Source of the DNA: Xanthobacter autotrophicus Py2
GTDB lineage: Bacteria; Pseudomonadota; Alphaproteobacteria; Rhizobiales; Xanthobacteraceae
Reading direction: 5' to 3'
Assembly: GCA_000017645.1 (NCBI GenBank)
Contig: CP000781.1
Location: forward strand, 1,702,001 to 1,766,000
DNA: 64,000 nt
Part shown: positions 24,497 to 32,970 of the stretch, in pieces
How positions within the stretch are numbered: the first letter of the stretch is position 1
Layout of the letters: the number at the start of each line of letters is the position of its first letter
Translations under genes and position numbers: made by a program
Notes under the pieces: model-generated
What the model was told of the DNA's origin: nothing
The model's database searches: none
Seen by the model: only the letters and a program-made list of their open reading frames with translations

Positions 24497-25279
24497 TCAC
24501 TCCAGATTGCCCTTGGGTGCCTCGCCGTCCGGGGTCACGTTGAGGATCTGGGCGCGGGCGGTGACGTGGACCTCACCGGAGCAGTTGGTCATGCAGGGGT
24601 CCTTCTTCCAGAACGCCTTTTCCGTGGTCTCGCGGTCGTCCTCATAGAAGTTCGCCTCGTTGGGCAGCGCCACCTTGGGGAAATTCTCCTTGGACAGGAC
24701 GTAGCCCTCCGGCACCAGATCGTTGAGGTTCAGCAGATAGGCCACGATGGCATAGGTCTCGTCAGCCGTCAGCGACTGGTTGTTGCCGAACGGCATGGCG
24801 CGGTGGACATAGTCGAACACGGTGGAAGCATAGGGCCAGAACGAGCCGATGGTCTTCTCCGGCCGGTCCGATTTCAGCGTGCCCTGTCCGCCCGCCAGCA
24901 CCGGCCAGCGCCCCGCCCCCTCGCCGAACTCGCCGTGGCAGACGGCGCAATTGTGCAGGAACAGCTCCTCGCCCTGCTTCACCGATCCCTTGCCCTCGGG
25001 CAGGCCCTCGCCATCGGCCCGCACGTCGATGTTCCAGGCGGCGATCTCCTCCGGCAAAGCGGGCCGGCCGAGCGCGATGGCCCTGGCGGCCGGCGCCGGG
25101 GCGGCGGTGGAGACATTCACCGCCTGCTGCGGTTTGGCATGTTCCTGCGCGGCCTTCTGCCCTCCGACGTTCTGTGCTCCGGCCTTGGCTGGCGCGCCCT
25201 TCGCCTCGGGGGCGGCGCCGGCCGGGGCAGCGAGAAGGAGCGCGGATGCGACCAGCAGCGCCTCAGCCGACTTCCACAT
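24497..25279 (-). CDS. soxD: SoxD, cytochrome c subunit of sulfane dehydrogenase SoxCD (short form)
   Basis: A 260-residue exported cytochrome c. The signal peptide is MWKSAEALLVASALLLAAPAGA, followed by an Ala/Lys/Gln-rich linker (about residues 25-70) and a haem domain with CAVCHGEFGEG and a Met in HRAMPFGNN. Near the C-terminus a CMTNC segment stands where the longer diheme SoxD proteins go on; no second CxxCH is present. SoxCD removes six electrons from SoxY-bound sulfur. The start overlaps soxC by 17 bases. Confidence 0.85.
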   Translation of the reverse strand: MWKSAEALLVASALLLAAPAGAAPEAKGAPAKAGAQNVGGQKAAQEHAKPQQAVNVSTAAPAPAARAIALGRPALPEEIAAWNIDVRADGEGLPEGKGSVKQGEELFLHNCAVCHGEFGEGAGRWPVLAGGQGTLKSDRPEKTIGSFWPYASTVFDYVHRAMPFGNNQSLTADETYAIVAYLLNLNDLVPEGYVLSKENFPKVALPNEANFYEDDRETTEKAFWKKDPCMTNCSGEVHVTARAQILNVTPDGEAPKGNLE

Positions 25280-26585
25280 TTTCCGTCTCCCCGTTGGAGC
25301 GCACCAGCCAGGTCTGGATGCCGTTGTTGTGATAGATGGAATTGGTGCCGCGCACGGCCCGCAGCTCGTTCTTGGTGGGCTGCACATAGCCGGTGTCGTC
25401 CATGGCGCGGGACTGCACCATCAGCTCCTGCCCGGCCCAGTCGAAATCCAGGTAGAAGCGGGTCATGGCCATGGGCATCACCGGCCCCTCAAGGCGCGCG
25501 GTGGTCCAGTTGCGACCGCCATCCAGCGACACGTCCACCCGCTTGATGCTGCCGCGCCCGGACCAGGCGATGCCGGTGAGCACGTTCGGCCCCTTCTGGC
25601 GCAGGGGGGCCTGCGGGCTGGGGCTCGTCACCACGGATTTCGCATCCATGATGAAGGTGAAGCGGCGGGAGCGGCCGTCGGCGAGCAGGTCGGTGTATTT
25701 CGAGGTTTCCTCGCGCTGCTGCCACGGCTGGTCGCCCACCTTGATGCGGCGCAACCACTTGATCCACATGTTGCCTTCCCAGCCCGGCACCACGAGGCGC
25801 ACCGGATAGCCCTGCTCGGGCCGCAGCGCCTCCCCGTTCATGGCGAAGGCGACGAGGCAGTCGTCCAGCGCCTTCTCGATGGGAATGGAGCGCGTCATCA
25901 CCGCCGCGTCGGCGCCCTCGGCCAGCACCCATTTGCCCTTGGGCTTCACCCCGGCCATGTCGAGGAACGCGCGCAGCGGCACGCCGGTGTAGAACACGTT
26001 GTGGATCATGCCGTGGGTGAACTGGCAGCCGTTGAGCTGCGCGCCGCGCCACTCCATGCCGGAATTGGCCGCGCATTCGAGGAAATAGGCCCGGTTGACC
26101 CGGCCCGGCATGCGCTTGATGTCGTCCAGGGTGAAGACCAGTTCCTTGTCCACCATGCCGTGGATCATGAAACGATACTTGTCCGGATCGATCTCCGCCT
26201 CGCCGCCATGGTGGCGCACGAAGCACAGGCCGTTGGGGGTGATGACCCCGTCGAGAGCATAGAGCGGAGTGAAGCTCACCGAGCTTTCCGAGCTGGCGGT
26301 GAGCCAGGTCACCTCGCGCCGCACCACGTCCTTCTCGAACTTCGAGGGCTTGCCGTAGGGATTGACGTTGACGCCGGGGCCCAGCGTCTTCGACCAAGCT
26401 GGCACCGGCACGATGTTGGGGTCGGGGCCGGCGGCAACTGCGGGGCCGGGGCGCAGGGCACCGGCGCCGGCCGCGGCCGCACCGGCCCCAAGGCCTGCCA
26501 CGGACAGGAAGCGGCGGCGCGAGAGCGGCGGAGCGACAGCGTTTCCGGCGGCGCGGCCGGTGTCTGGGAGCTGGTTATCGGACAT
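25263..26585 (-). CDS. soxC: SoxC, molybdenum subunit of sulfane dehydrogenase
   Basis: A 440-residue sulfite-oxidase-family protein. A Tat signal (SRRRFLSVAGLGAGAAAAGAG) is followed by the molybdopterin domain, where the Mo-binding cysteine is in YFLECAANSGMEW. A C-terminal dimerisation domain follows (TGIAWSGRGSIKRVDVSLDGGRNW). It oxidises SoxY-cysteine persulfide sulfur to the sulfone level in the periplasm together with SoxD. An AT-rich gap with an inverted repeat lies upstream. Confidence 0.93.
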   Translation of the reverse strand: MSDNQLPDTGRAAGNAVAPPLSRRRFLSVAGLGAGAAAAGAGALRPGPAVAAGPDPNIVPVPAWSKTLGPGVNVNPYGKPSKFEKDVVRREVTWLTASSESSVSFTPLYALDGVITPNGLCFVRHHGGEAEIDPDKYRFMIHGMVDKELVFTLDDIKRMPGRVNRAYFLECAANSGMEWRGAQLNGCQFTHGMIHNVFYTGVPLRAFLDMAGVKPKGKWVLAEGADAAVMTRSIPIEKALDDCLVAFAMNGEALRPEQGYPVRLVVPGWEGNMWIKWLRRIKVGDQPWQQREETSKYTDLLADGRSRRFTFIMDAKSVVTSPSPQAPLRQKGPNVLTGIAWSGRGSIKRVDVSLDGGRNWTTARLEGPVMPMAMTRFYLDFDWAGQELMVQSRAMDDTGYVQPTKNELRAVRGTNSIYHNNGIQTWLVRSNGETENVEVG

Positions 26586-26607
26586 GGTGTCCTCCCTGGT
26601 ATTCTTT

Positions 26608-26625
26608 TATTCGTTTGTTTGAATA
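26608..26625. promoter_or_regulatory. AT-rich inverted repeat upstream of soxC
   Basis: TATTC-N8-GAATA is a perfect 5-bp inverted repeat in the soxB-soxC gap, 23 bases before the soxC start. The TTTGAA part recurs in the gaps upstream of soxZ and soxY. It may be a regulator site; this is inference. Confidence 0.35.
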
Positions 26626-26686
26626 TTTTCGGCGAAATCGGGTGCCTGAGGCGGCCCGGCTTGTCGGGGGCAAGTCGGCATTTACC

Positions 26687-28378
26687 TCACGCCCCCGTCA
26701 CCTTCACCGACGCATTGGGCGCGATCTTCACCGTCTTGGCGTTGGCCACGTAGCGCTCCACCACCTCCCAGATGGGCGGGCCTTCCACGGTCTGCGCGAC
26801 CGAGGCCCAGCCGGCGACCGTATAGGTCTTGTCCGCCTCCAGCGGCTTGCCGGTCTTCAGGAAGGTAAGGTCGGAGATGCGCTGGCCGACGCCCTTCGAC
26901 ACGTCGATGGCATAGCCCACGCCCCCCACCCGCACCATGTCGCCGCCGCCCTGGAAATAGGGGTCGGGATGGAAGATGTTGTCGGCCACATCCTCCAGCA
27001 CGTCCTTCAGCTGCCGGCCGGTCATGGTGTTGCGGTAGCAGGCCGGATAGGTGATGGCGGTGGCGTTGGAGATGGTCTCGAAGGTGATGGGATCGCCCGG
27101 GAGCAGCGTGCCGCCCCAGCGAAAGCCGGGGGAAAGGGCGATTTCCGCGTCCCGCTCCTTGAGGAGCGCGTCGCAGATCATGTCGTCGAAGGTGCCGTTG
27201 AAGTTGCCGCGCCGGTACAGCAGGCTTTCCGCCCGGCCCACCTCACGGGCAAGGTCCTTGGCATAAGGCGCGCGGATGTCCGCCACCAGCTTCGTCATCT
27301 CCGGATCGGGCGCGATCACGTCCGAGAACACCGGGATCAGCTGGAACCTGTAGCCGGTGACCTTCTTGTCCTGAACGTCGAGATCGAGGCGGGACAGGAA
27401 CTTGCCGTGGGAGCCGGTGGCGATCAGCAGAGTCTTGCCCACCTCGGTGGCGGCGGGCATGGCATCATGGGTGTGGGCGGTGAGGATCACGTCGATGCCC
27501 TTCACCCGCGTGGCCATCTTGCGGTCCACGTCGAAGCCGTTGTGGGAGAGCAGCACCACCACGTCGGCGCCGCCGGCACGGGCAGCATCCACTTGTCTTT
27601 GCATCTCCTCCTCGCGGATGCCGAACTCCCAGTCCGGGATCATCCAGCGCGGGTTGGAGATGGGGGTACGCGGGAAGGCCTGGCCGATGACGGCGATCCT
27701 GGCGCCGCCCTTCTCGAAGGTCTTCGCCGCATCGAACACCGGCTCGCCCCATTCGGTGGAGCGCACATTCTGGGCGAGGAAGGCGAAGGGGGCCTTCTCC
27801 TTGATCGCCATGACCCGGTCGGCGCCGTAGGTGAACTCCCAGTGCCCCACCATGGCGTCGAGCCCGAGGGCGGAGAACACCCGCACCATGTCCTCGCCCT
27901 TGGTCTGCAGCGACGACCACGAGCCCTGCAGCCCGTCGCCGCCGTCGAGCAGCAGCACCTTGTCCGCCCCCCGCTCGGCGCGGATGGCCTTGATGAGGGT
28001 GGCGATGCGGTCCACCCCGCCCATGCGGCCATAGCTGCGGGCGAGCGCCGTGAAGTCCTCCGAAGTCAGCGCATAGGCGTCGCGCGTGCCCGGCCTGATG
28101 TTGAAGTAGTTGAGGAAGGCCATATCGGTCAGGTGCGGCGGCACGCCCCGCGCGTCGCCGACGCCCAAATTGATAGACGGTTCACGGAAGTAGAGCGGAT
28201 TGAGCTGGGCATGGATGTCGGTGACATGCAGAATAGTGAAGGTGCCGATCCTGCCGAACTTCAAGAGGTCATTCTGGGTCAATTGCCCGCCGATGGCCTG
28301 CGCCAGCCCCGGTCCCGAGGCGGCGAGAAGGCCGGCGAGCGCCGTCCCGGCGGACAGAAAATCGCGCCTTGAGATCAT
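26687..28378 (-). CDS. soxB: SoxB, thiosulfohydrolase
   Basis: A 563-residue 5'-nucleotidase-fold metalloenzyme. A Tat signal (SRRDFLSAGTALAGLLAASGPGLAQA) is followed by the metal site LHVTDIHAQL, the SoxB hallmark GHWEFTYG, SHNGFDVD and TAHTHDAMP. The C-terminal domain has NFNGTFDDMICDALL. It probably binds two Mn ions and releases sulfate from SoxY-thiocysteine-sulfonate. The ATG at 28378 is preferred over an upstream in-frame TTG at 28396. Confidence 0.95.
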   Translation of the reverse strand: MISRRDFLSAGTALAGLLAASGPGLAQAIGGQLTQNDLLKFGRIGTFTILHVTDIHAQLNPLYFREPSINLGVGDARGVPPHLTDMAFLNYFNIRPGTRDAYALTSEDFTALARSYGRMGGVDRIATLIKAIRAERGADKVLLLDGGDGLQGSWSSLQTKGEDMVRVFSALGLDAMVGHWEFTYGADRVMAIKEKAPFAFLAQNVRSTEWGEPVFDAAKTFEKGGARIAVIGQAFPRTPISNPRWMIPDWEFGIREEEMQRQVDAARAGGADVVVLLSHNGFDVDRKMATRVKGIDVILTAHTHDAMPAATEVGKTLLIATGSHGKFLSRLDLDVQDKKVTGYRFQLIPVFSDVIAPDPEMTKLVADIRAPYAKDLAREVGRAESLLYRRGNFNGTFDDMICDALLKERDAEIALSPGFRWGGTLLPGDPITFETISNATAITYPACYRNTMTGRQLKDVLEDVADNIFHPDPYFQGGGDMVRVGGVGYAIDVSKGVGQRISDLTFLKTGKPLEADKTYTVAGWASVAQTVEGPPIWEVVERYVANAKTVKIAPNASVKVTGA

Positions 28379-28416
28379 GGTGATCGCGCTTTCCAAAAGT
28401 CATGGGGGTAGCGTTG

Positions 28417-28439
28417 TCCGGATCACCTCGTGATCCGGA
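28417..28439. other. Perfect 10-bp stem-loop between soxZ and soxB
   Basis: TCCGGATCAC and GTGATCCGGA pair exactly around a CTC loop, in the 110-base gap between the soxZ stop and soxB start. Short GTAGCG direct repeats flank it. Without a T-run it is more likely an mRNA-stabilising or processing hairpin than a terminator. Confidence 0.55.
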
Positions 28440-28488
28440 TGTGTAGCGCTCCCGAAATCCAGATAAGGGGCGGATTTATGCTTTGGCG

Positions 28489-28818
28489 TCAGGCGACGGT
28501 GAGCTTGGCGGTGGCCTTCTGCTCGGCGCCGGCGTCGTCCTTCCAGGAGAAGGTGAACTCGCCGCTCTCCCGGGCCTTGTAGAAGAAGGACTGGAAGGGA
28601 TTGGCGGAGATCGCCGGGAACCATTCGGCAGTAAAGAAGGTCTTGCCGTTGAACGCGGCCTGGAAGCTGTTGATGATGTCGCGCGGCACCGTCTTGCCGG
28701 CAGCATCCTTGCGCTGGCCGCTTTCCATCTCGTGGGAAATCAGGGTCTTAATCTCGATGATCTCGCCGGCTTTCGCCTGGGCGGGGACGCGCACGCGGGG
28801 CGCGGACTTGATGGCCAT
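28489..28818 (-). CDS. soxZ: SoxZ, sulfur carrier partner subunit
   Basis: A 109-residue beta-sandwich protein (PRVRVPAQAKAGEIIEIKTLISHEMESGQRKD) without a signal peptide. It is exported as a complex with the Tat-carried SoxY. The start has a strong GGGAGGAAA site. It is 70 bases after soxY; the gap is AT-rich. Length and sequence are standard for SoxZ. Confidence 0.95.
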   Translation of the reverse strand: MAIKSAPRVRVPAQAKAGEIIEIKTLISHEMESGQRKDAAGKTVPRDIINSFQAAFNGKTFFTAEWFPAISANPFQSFFYKARESGEFTFSWKDDAGAEQKATAKLTVA

Positions 28819-28869
28819 GGGTTTCCTCCCGATTAGTCAGGTGGGGCGATTTTCGCCCGCGATTATTTT

Positions 28870-28883
28870 GATTCGTTTTGAAC
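28870..28883. promoter_or_regulatory. AT-rich motif upstream of soxZ
   Basis: GATTCGTTTTGAAC in the soxY-soxZ gap resembles the soxC-upstream inverted repeat and GATTTCTTTGAATG at 29474-29487 upstream of soxY. It is a possible common sox regulatory element, not demonstrated. Confidence 0.3.
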
Positions 28884-28888
28884 TCTAC

Positions 28889-29362
28889 TCAGCCACCGCA
28901 GCCGCCGATGGTGACCTTCACCTGCGACCGGGCGGAAAACAGCGCGCCGGAGGACATTTCCGCCACCGCGATCACATTCTGCGTCTGCGCCAGCCGCATC
29001 CGGGCCGAAGCCGAGGCTTTCCCGCTGTCCGGGGTGAAGGTGTAGGTGACCACCTGCGGAAGCGGGTTACCATCGGCGAACACATGGACAGACTTGACGA
29101 AATCGGCCTCCGTCATGGGGCTGTCCACGTCGATGTTGATGGGCACGACGAGGCCGTTCTCGGCGATTTCCGGCACGTCCAGCTTGATCTTGCCTTCGCC
29201 CATGGCCTTGCCGCCAAACAGCTTTTTCATCTCCTCCGCCACCTGCGCCTCGGTGGCGAAGCTCATGCGCGGCGCCAGCACCGCAGCAAGGGCCGCAATC
29301 CCTGCCAGCTGCAGCGCTCGGCGTCGGGTGGCAAGACGGGGTGAATCCACGTGAAGGGTCAT
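28889..29362 (-). CDS. soxY: SoxY, sulfur covalently binding carrier
   Basis: A 157-residue protein. A Tat signal (TRRRALQLAGIAALAAVLAPRMSFA) precedes the SoxY domain, and it ends in the diagnostic VTIGGCGG, whose cysteine (residue 155) carries the thiosulfate-derived intermediates. It forms the SoxYZ heterodimer in the periplasm. The AGGAGGAAA site upstream suggests strong translation. It is the first gene of the soxYZBCD run and divergent from soxA. Confidence 0.96.
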   Translation of the reverse strand: MTLHVDSPRLATRRRALQLAGIAALAAVLAPRMSFATEAQVAEEMKKLFGGKAMGEGKIKLDVPEIAENGLVVPINIDVDSPMTEADFVKSVHVFADGNPLPQVVTYTFTPDSGKASASARMRLAQTQNVIAVAEMSSGALFSARSQVKVTIGGCGG

Positions 29363-29612
29363 CCGTTTCCTCCTGGGCGGCCCCTGGATGAGGCCTTAAA
29401 TGCTTATTTTTTCTTGATGATCTGAGGCGGGCGCACCGCGCCGTCGCCAATCAATTTCACATATTGTGATATCGATTTCTTTGAATGTAAAGTATCCTCC
29501 GTCAGGTCATCGCGATTGCCTATCACTGGCCGTCGCGGGGCCGAAGGCCGTTGCGTTCCAAGGGCTTCACCAGAAGGCCCGGCGCCTCGGCCCGCCAAGA
29601 CCGGGAGGATAT
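29363..29612. promoter_or_regulatory. Divergent soxY/soxA control region
   Basis: This 250-base gap separates soxY (minus) from soxA (plus). It contains an AT-rich core with CACA-TAT-TGTG (29458-29468), ATAT-TGTG-ATAT (29461-29472) and the GATTTCTTTGAATG motif (29474-29487). These symmetric elements are candidates for SoxR or another regulator. The promoters for both directions should lie here. Confidence 0.5.
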
Positions 29613-30443
29613 ATGCGACCCAAAGTCCCGTTTCTCACATGTCTGTGCGCCCTCGCCCTCCTCCTCGCCCCGACTTTCCGGGCCGGCGCCCAGGAGGATG
29701 CGAGCGAGAAGGAAATCGAGCGCTACCGCGCCATGATCAACGATCCCATGGCCAATCCGGGCTACCTGGCGGTGGACCGGGGCGAGGCCCTGTGGGCGGA
29801 AAAGCGCGGCACGAAAAACGTGTCCCTGGAAAGCTGCGACCTCGGTCTGGGCGCCGGCAAGCTGGAGGGCGCCTATGCCAAACTGCCGCGCTATTTCGCC
29901 GATGCCGACAAGGTGATGGACCTGGAACAGCGGCTGCTCTGGTGCATGGACAAGATCCAGGGCCTCGACATCAAGCCCATCATGGCAAAGCCTTTTTCCG
30001 GGCCGGGCCGTGGTTCGGACATGGAGGATCTCGTCGCCTTCATCGCCAACAAGTCCAACGGCATGAAGATCGCCGTGCCGCTCGATCATGCCAAAGAGAA
30101 GGAGGCCTATGGCATCGGCGAAGCGCTGTTCTTCCGCCGCTCCGCCATCAATGACTTCTCCTGCTCCACCTGCCATGCGGACGCCGGCAAGCGCATCCGC
30201 CTGCAGGGCCTGCCGCAACTCGACAAGCCCGGCAAGGACGCGCAGCTGACCATGGGCTCCTGGCCCACCTACCGGGTCTCCCAGAGCGCGCTGAGAACCA
30301 TGCAGCACCGCCTGTGGGACTGCTACCGCCAGATGCGCATGCCGGCCCCGGACTACGCCTCGGAGGCGGTCACGGCGCTCACCGTCTTCCTGAATGCGCA
30401 GGCAGCGGGCGGCGAGCTCAACGTTCCGTCCATCAAGCGCTGA
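29613..30443 (+). CDS. soxA: SoxA, cytochrome c subunit of SoxXA (monohaem type)
   Basis: A 276-residue exported cytochrome. The signal peptide is [21 protein letters not shown] single haem motif CSTCH is at about residues 184-188. The active-site cysteine ligand, which forms the persulfide, is Cys237 in [11 protein letters not shown]. The N-terminal half has the paired cysteines LESCDLG and LLWCMDK instead of a first CxxCH, so this is the one-haem SoxA class. It conjugates thiosulfate to SoxY with SoxX. The ATG at 29613 has a GGGAGGA site. Confidence 0.95.
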   Translation: MRPKVPFLTCLCALALLLAPTFRAGAQEDASEKEIERYRAMINDPMANPGYLAVDRGEALWAEKRGTKNVSLESCDLGLGAGKLEGAYAKLPRYFADADKVMDLEQRLLWCMDKIQGLDIKPIMAKPFSGPGRGSDMEDLVAFIANKSNGMKIAVPLDHAKEKEAYGIGEALFFRRSAINDFSCSTCHADAGKRIRLQGLPQLDKPGKDAQLTMGSWPTYRVSQSALRTMQHRLWDCYRQMRMPAPDYASEAVTALTVFLNAQAAGGELNVPSIKR

Positions 30444-30457
30444 GGGGGAGAGGCATC

Positions 30458-31072
30458 ATGAAGAAGATACTCATCGCCGCCGCGCTCGTTCTGCCCGGCT
30501 TGGCTCATGCCCAGCAGATCCCGCCGGCCTCTCCCGCCGTGGTGGATCGGGTGGTGAAGGAAAGCTTCACCAAGCTGCCCGAAGGCTGGGCGCAACGGCT
30601 CGTGCCGGACGAAACCATGCAGCTGTGCTCGGTGACGCGGAACCAGCCCGCGGCCAAGGAGGCGGAGGCCATCATGGCGCGGGAGGCGAAGACCGTGAAG
30701 CTGCCGGAGGGCAGCGTTATCGGCAACTGGAAGGAGGGGGAGAAGGTCGCGCAGAACGGGCGCGGCGGCCAGTTCTCCGATCCGCCGGGCACGGTGAGCG
30801 GCGGCAACTGCTATGCCTGCCACCAGATGGATCCGCGCGAGGTGAGCTACGGCACGCTCGGCCCGAGCCTCACCAATTACGGCGCGGATCGCAAGTTCGC
30901 CCCGGCCGATGCCAAGGCTGCCTATGCCAAGGTGTTCAATCCGCAGGCGGCCTTCGCCTGCTCGCCCATGCCGCGCTTCGGGCACAACGGGGTGCTCAGC
31001 GAGCAGCAGATCAAGGACGTGGTGGCCTATCTGTTCGACCCCGATTCACCGGTGAACAAGCCAGTGAAATAG
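30458..31072 (+). CDS. soxX: SoxX, cytochrome c subunit of SoxXA
   Basis: A 204-residue exported cytochrome starting MKKILIAAALVLPGLAHAQ. The haem site is CYACH at residues 118-122 in SGGNCYACHQMDPREVSYGTLGPSL. The axial Met is likely in ACSPMPRFGHNGVLS. It lies 14 bases after soxA with a GAGGGGGAGAGG leader. A strong intrinsic terminator follows. Confidence 0.94.
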   Translation: MKKILIAAALVLPGLAHAQQIPPASPAVVDRVVKESFTKLPEGWAQRLVPDETMQLCSVTRNQPAAKEAEAIMAREAKTVKLPEGSVIGNWKEGEKVAQNGRGGQFSDPPGTVSGGNCYACHQMDPREVSYGTLGPSLTNYGADRKFAPADAKAAYAKVFNPQAAFACSPMPRFGHNGVLSEQQIKDVVAYLFDPDSPVNKPVK

Positions 31073-31087
31073 CGCTTCACGACGACT

Positions 31088-31115
31088 TGGCCCCGCTTCG
31101 CGCGGGGCCATTTTT
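31088..31115 (+). terminator. Intrinsic terminator of soxAX
   Basis: TGGCCCCGC and GCGGGGCCA form a perfect 9-bp stem with loop TTCGC, followed directly by TTTTT. It ends at the last base of the convergent soxW gene. Confidence 0.88.
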
Positions 31116-31699
31116 CAGGTGCGGTCCTGGCGGGCAAGAAAGGCGTCGAAGGTCGCGTCCTTGTAGGCGCCCTGCGCCACATAGCGGAACATGGCGGCGA
31201 ACTCCGTCTGCGGCAGCAGGCCGGGCAGCCGCGCCACCTCCTTCGCCGTGCCGCCGTCCAACGCGAAGAACTGGAATGTCGGCGTCGCGCGGATGCGCTC
31301 GCGTTGTCCGAACGCCTTTTCGGTGAGGCGGGCACCGTCGAAGGCCGTCACCTCGCGGGCGCCGAACAGGTCCAGATGGACGATGTCGAACGCCGCGCGG
31401 ATCGGATCGACGAGGGCCGGGTCGGCGAAATAGACGGTGTGCAACGTCTTGCAATAAACGCAGCCGCGCTGGCTCCATTGCAGGGCGAAGTGGCGTCCCT
31501 TCGATGTGGCGGCGGACAGATCTTCGGAGAGGTCGAGGAAGCTGTCCAGGTACCAGTCCTGCGTATAGAGGCCGTCATCTCCGAGCCGCGTCACGGCCTT
31601 CGCCGCGCCGGGCGTGAGCGCCGTCGCCGCAATGGTGCCGGAGAGGCTCGCGGCGCCGCGCAGGAAGCCGCGGCGGGTGAGGTGGGATGCATCCGACAT
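31115..31699 (-). CDS. soxW: SoxW, periplasmic thioredoxin-like protein
   Basis: A 194-residue protein. A Tat-like signal (TRRGFLRGAASLSGTIAATAL) is followed by a thioredoxin fold with the redox pair CVYC (SQRGCVYCKTLHTVYF) and cis-Pro IRATPTFQFF. It keeps Sox components reduced, receiving electrons from SoxV. The ATG at 31699 is preferred over an upstream in-frame start at 31765 because the leader before it is not conserved in character. It overlaps the soxAX terminator by one base. Confidence 0.87.
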   Translation of the reverse strand: MSDASHLTRRGFLRGAASLSGTIAATALTPGAAKAVTRLGDDGLYTQDWYLDSFLDLSEDLSAATSKGRHFALQWSQRGCVYCKTLHTVYFADPALVDPIRAAFDIVHLDLFGAREVTAFDGARLTEKAFGQRERIRATPTFQFFALDGGTAKEVARLPGLLPQTEFAAMFRYVAQGAYKDATFDAFLARQDRT

Positions 31700-31722
31700 C
31701 AGGGTCCCTCCGGGGGGGTGCG

Positions 31723-32448
31723 TCAGCCGATGGTGCCGAGGGCCGGCACCTGGTCCATGAGCCATTGGGCGACCTCAGGCATGAAGCCGGTCATGAAGGC
31801 GAGGCCGGTGAGGATGAGGAGCGCGCCGGCCACCTTCTCGATGAGGCCCAGACGCCGCCGCGCCGAAGCCGCCCAGGCGAGGAAGGGGCCGGTGAAAGCG
31901 GCCGCGAGCAGGAACGGGATGCCGATGCCGGCGGCATAGACCGCGAGCAGCGCCATGCCTTTGCCCACCGACGCCTCGGCTCCCGCCACCATCAGGATGG
32001 CGGCGAGCACCGGCCCGACGCAGGGCGACCAGCCGAAGCCGAAGGCAAGACCGATGAGATAGGGGCCGACGAGGCCCGCAGGCGTGGCGGCAGCATCGAT
32101 CTTCGCTTGCCGGTAAAGCAGGGGAATGCGCACCAGGCCGGTCATGTGCAGGCCGAACAGCACCAGCAGGGCGCCGGAGACGAGGGTGAGCGCCTCCACA
32201 TGGCGCATCAGAATCTGCCCGAGGGTGGAGGCGGTGGCACCCAGCAGGATAAAGACGGTGGAGAAGCCGAGAACGAAGAGAACCGACGCCGCGATCACCC
32301 GCCGGCGCGGCGCGGCCTCGCCTTCGTGACCCGCGACCGTCCCGGTCAGGAAGCCGAGATAGGCAGGCACCAGCGGCAGCACGCAGGGCGAGGCGAACGA
32401 CAGGAGCCCGGCCAGGAAGGCGCCGGGCAGGCCGATATCCAGCGACAT
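31723..32448 (-). CDS. soxV: SoxV, CcdA-family thiol-disulfide electron carrier
   Basis: A 241-residue inner-membrane protein with six membrane segments. The conserved redox cysteines are in FASPCVLPLVPAYLG and GFGWSPCVGPVLAAI. It passes reducing power from cytoplasmic thioredoxin to SoxW. The ATG at 32448 with AAGGGGAGGA upstream is chosen; an in-frame start at 32466 has no such site. It is divergent from soxS and followed by soxW. Confidence 0.9.
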   Translation of the reverse strand: MSLDIGLPGAFLAGLLSFASPCVLPLVPAYLGFLTGTVAGHEGEAAPRRRVIAASVLFVLGFSTVFILLGATASTLGQILMRHVEALTLVSGALLVLFGLHMTGLVRIPLLYRQAKIDAAATPAGLVGPYLIGLAFGFGWSPCVGPVLAAILMVAGAEASVGKGMALLAVYAAGIGIPFLLAAAFTGPFLAWAASARRRLGLIEKVAGALLILTGLAFMTGFMPEVAQWLMDQVPALGTIG

Positions 32449-32501
32449 GATCCTCCCCTTCCGCATGCGTTGAGCCGACGCGGTTTCAGGTCTTGCTCAA
32501 G

Positions 32502-32523
32502 ATATATGCGAATGCGATAATAT
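32502..32523. promoter_or_regulatory. Candidate SoxR operator between soxV and soxS
   Basis: An AT-rich imperfect inverted repeat with ATAT ends around a tandem ATGCGA-ATGCGA lies in the 108-base divergent gap. In other soxSRT systems SoxR binds this soxS-soxV gap, so the site is a good candidate for repression of both directions. Confidence 0.5.
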
Positions 32524-32556
32524 GAGAAGTGAAATCGCGCTTCCGGAGCGTGGAAT

Positions 32557-32931
32557 ATGCGTCGCGCCTTGTCCTGGCTGACCCTCACGGGCGTCCTTGC
32601 CGTCGTGCTCGGTGCGGCGGTGCCCGCGCGGGCGAGCGAGCTGGTGATGTTCGAGCGCAGGGGCTGCGCCTACTGTCTCCAGTTCGATCGGGATGTGGCG
32701 CCCATCTATCAGAAGACCGAGGAAGGCCGGCGCGCGCCGCTGCGCCGGGTGGATCTGTCCGGCGGGGTGCCGGCCGATGTCGCGCTTGCAGGTCCGGTGC
32801 GCTTCACGCCCACCTTTGTGCTCGTGGACGAAGGACGCGAGATCGGGCGCATTACCGGTTATGCTTCCGATGAAGCCTTCTGGGGTCTGCTGGGCGCGCT
32901 GACGCAACAGGGCGCGCCTAATCGGCCGTGA
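32557..32931 (+). CDS. soxS: SoxS, periplasmic thioredoxin
   Basis: A 124-residue small thioredoxin-like protein. The signal peptide is MRRALSWLTLTGVLAVVLGAAVPARA, and the redox pair CAYC is in MFERRGCAYCLQFDRDV. SoxS reactivates SoxY in other sox organisms. It begins the soxSRT unit. The length is typical. Confidence 0.88.
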   Translation: MRRALSWLTLTGVLAVVLGAAVPARASELVMFERRGCAYCLQFDRDVAPIYQKTEEGRRAPLRRVDLSGGVPADVALAGPVRFTPTFVLVDEGREIGRITGYASDEAFWGLLGALTQQGAPNRP

Positions 32932-32970
32932 GGCCGGAGCGCATCGTCGATTTGTGAGAGGTTCGAGAGC

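Noticed and set aside
29404..29598. Small minus-strand frame between soxY and soxA ending in a Lys-rich peptide
   Set aside because: It lies in the divergent control region, has no ribosome site and no recognisable domain. A short leader peptide is possible but not supported.
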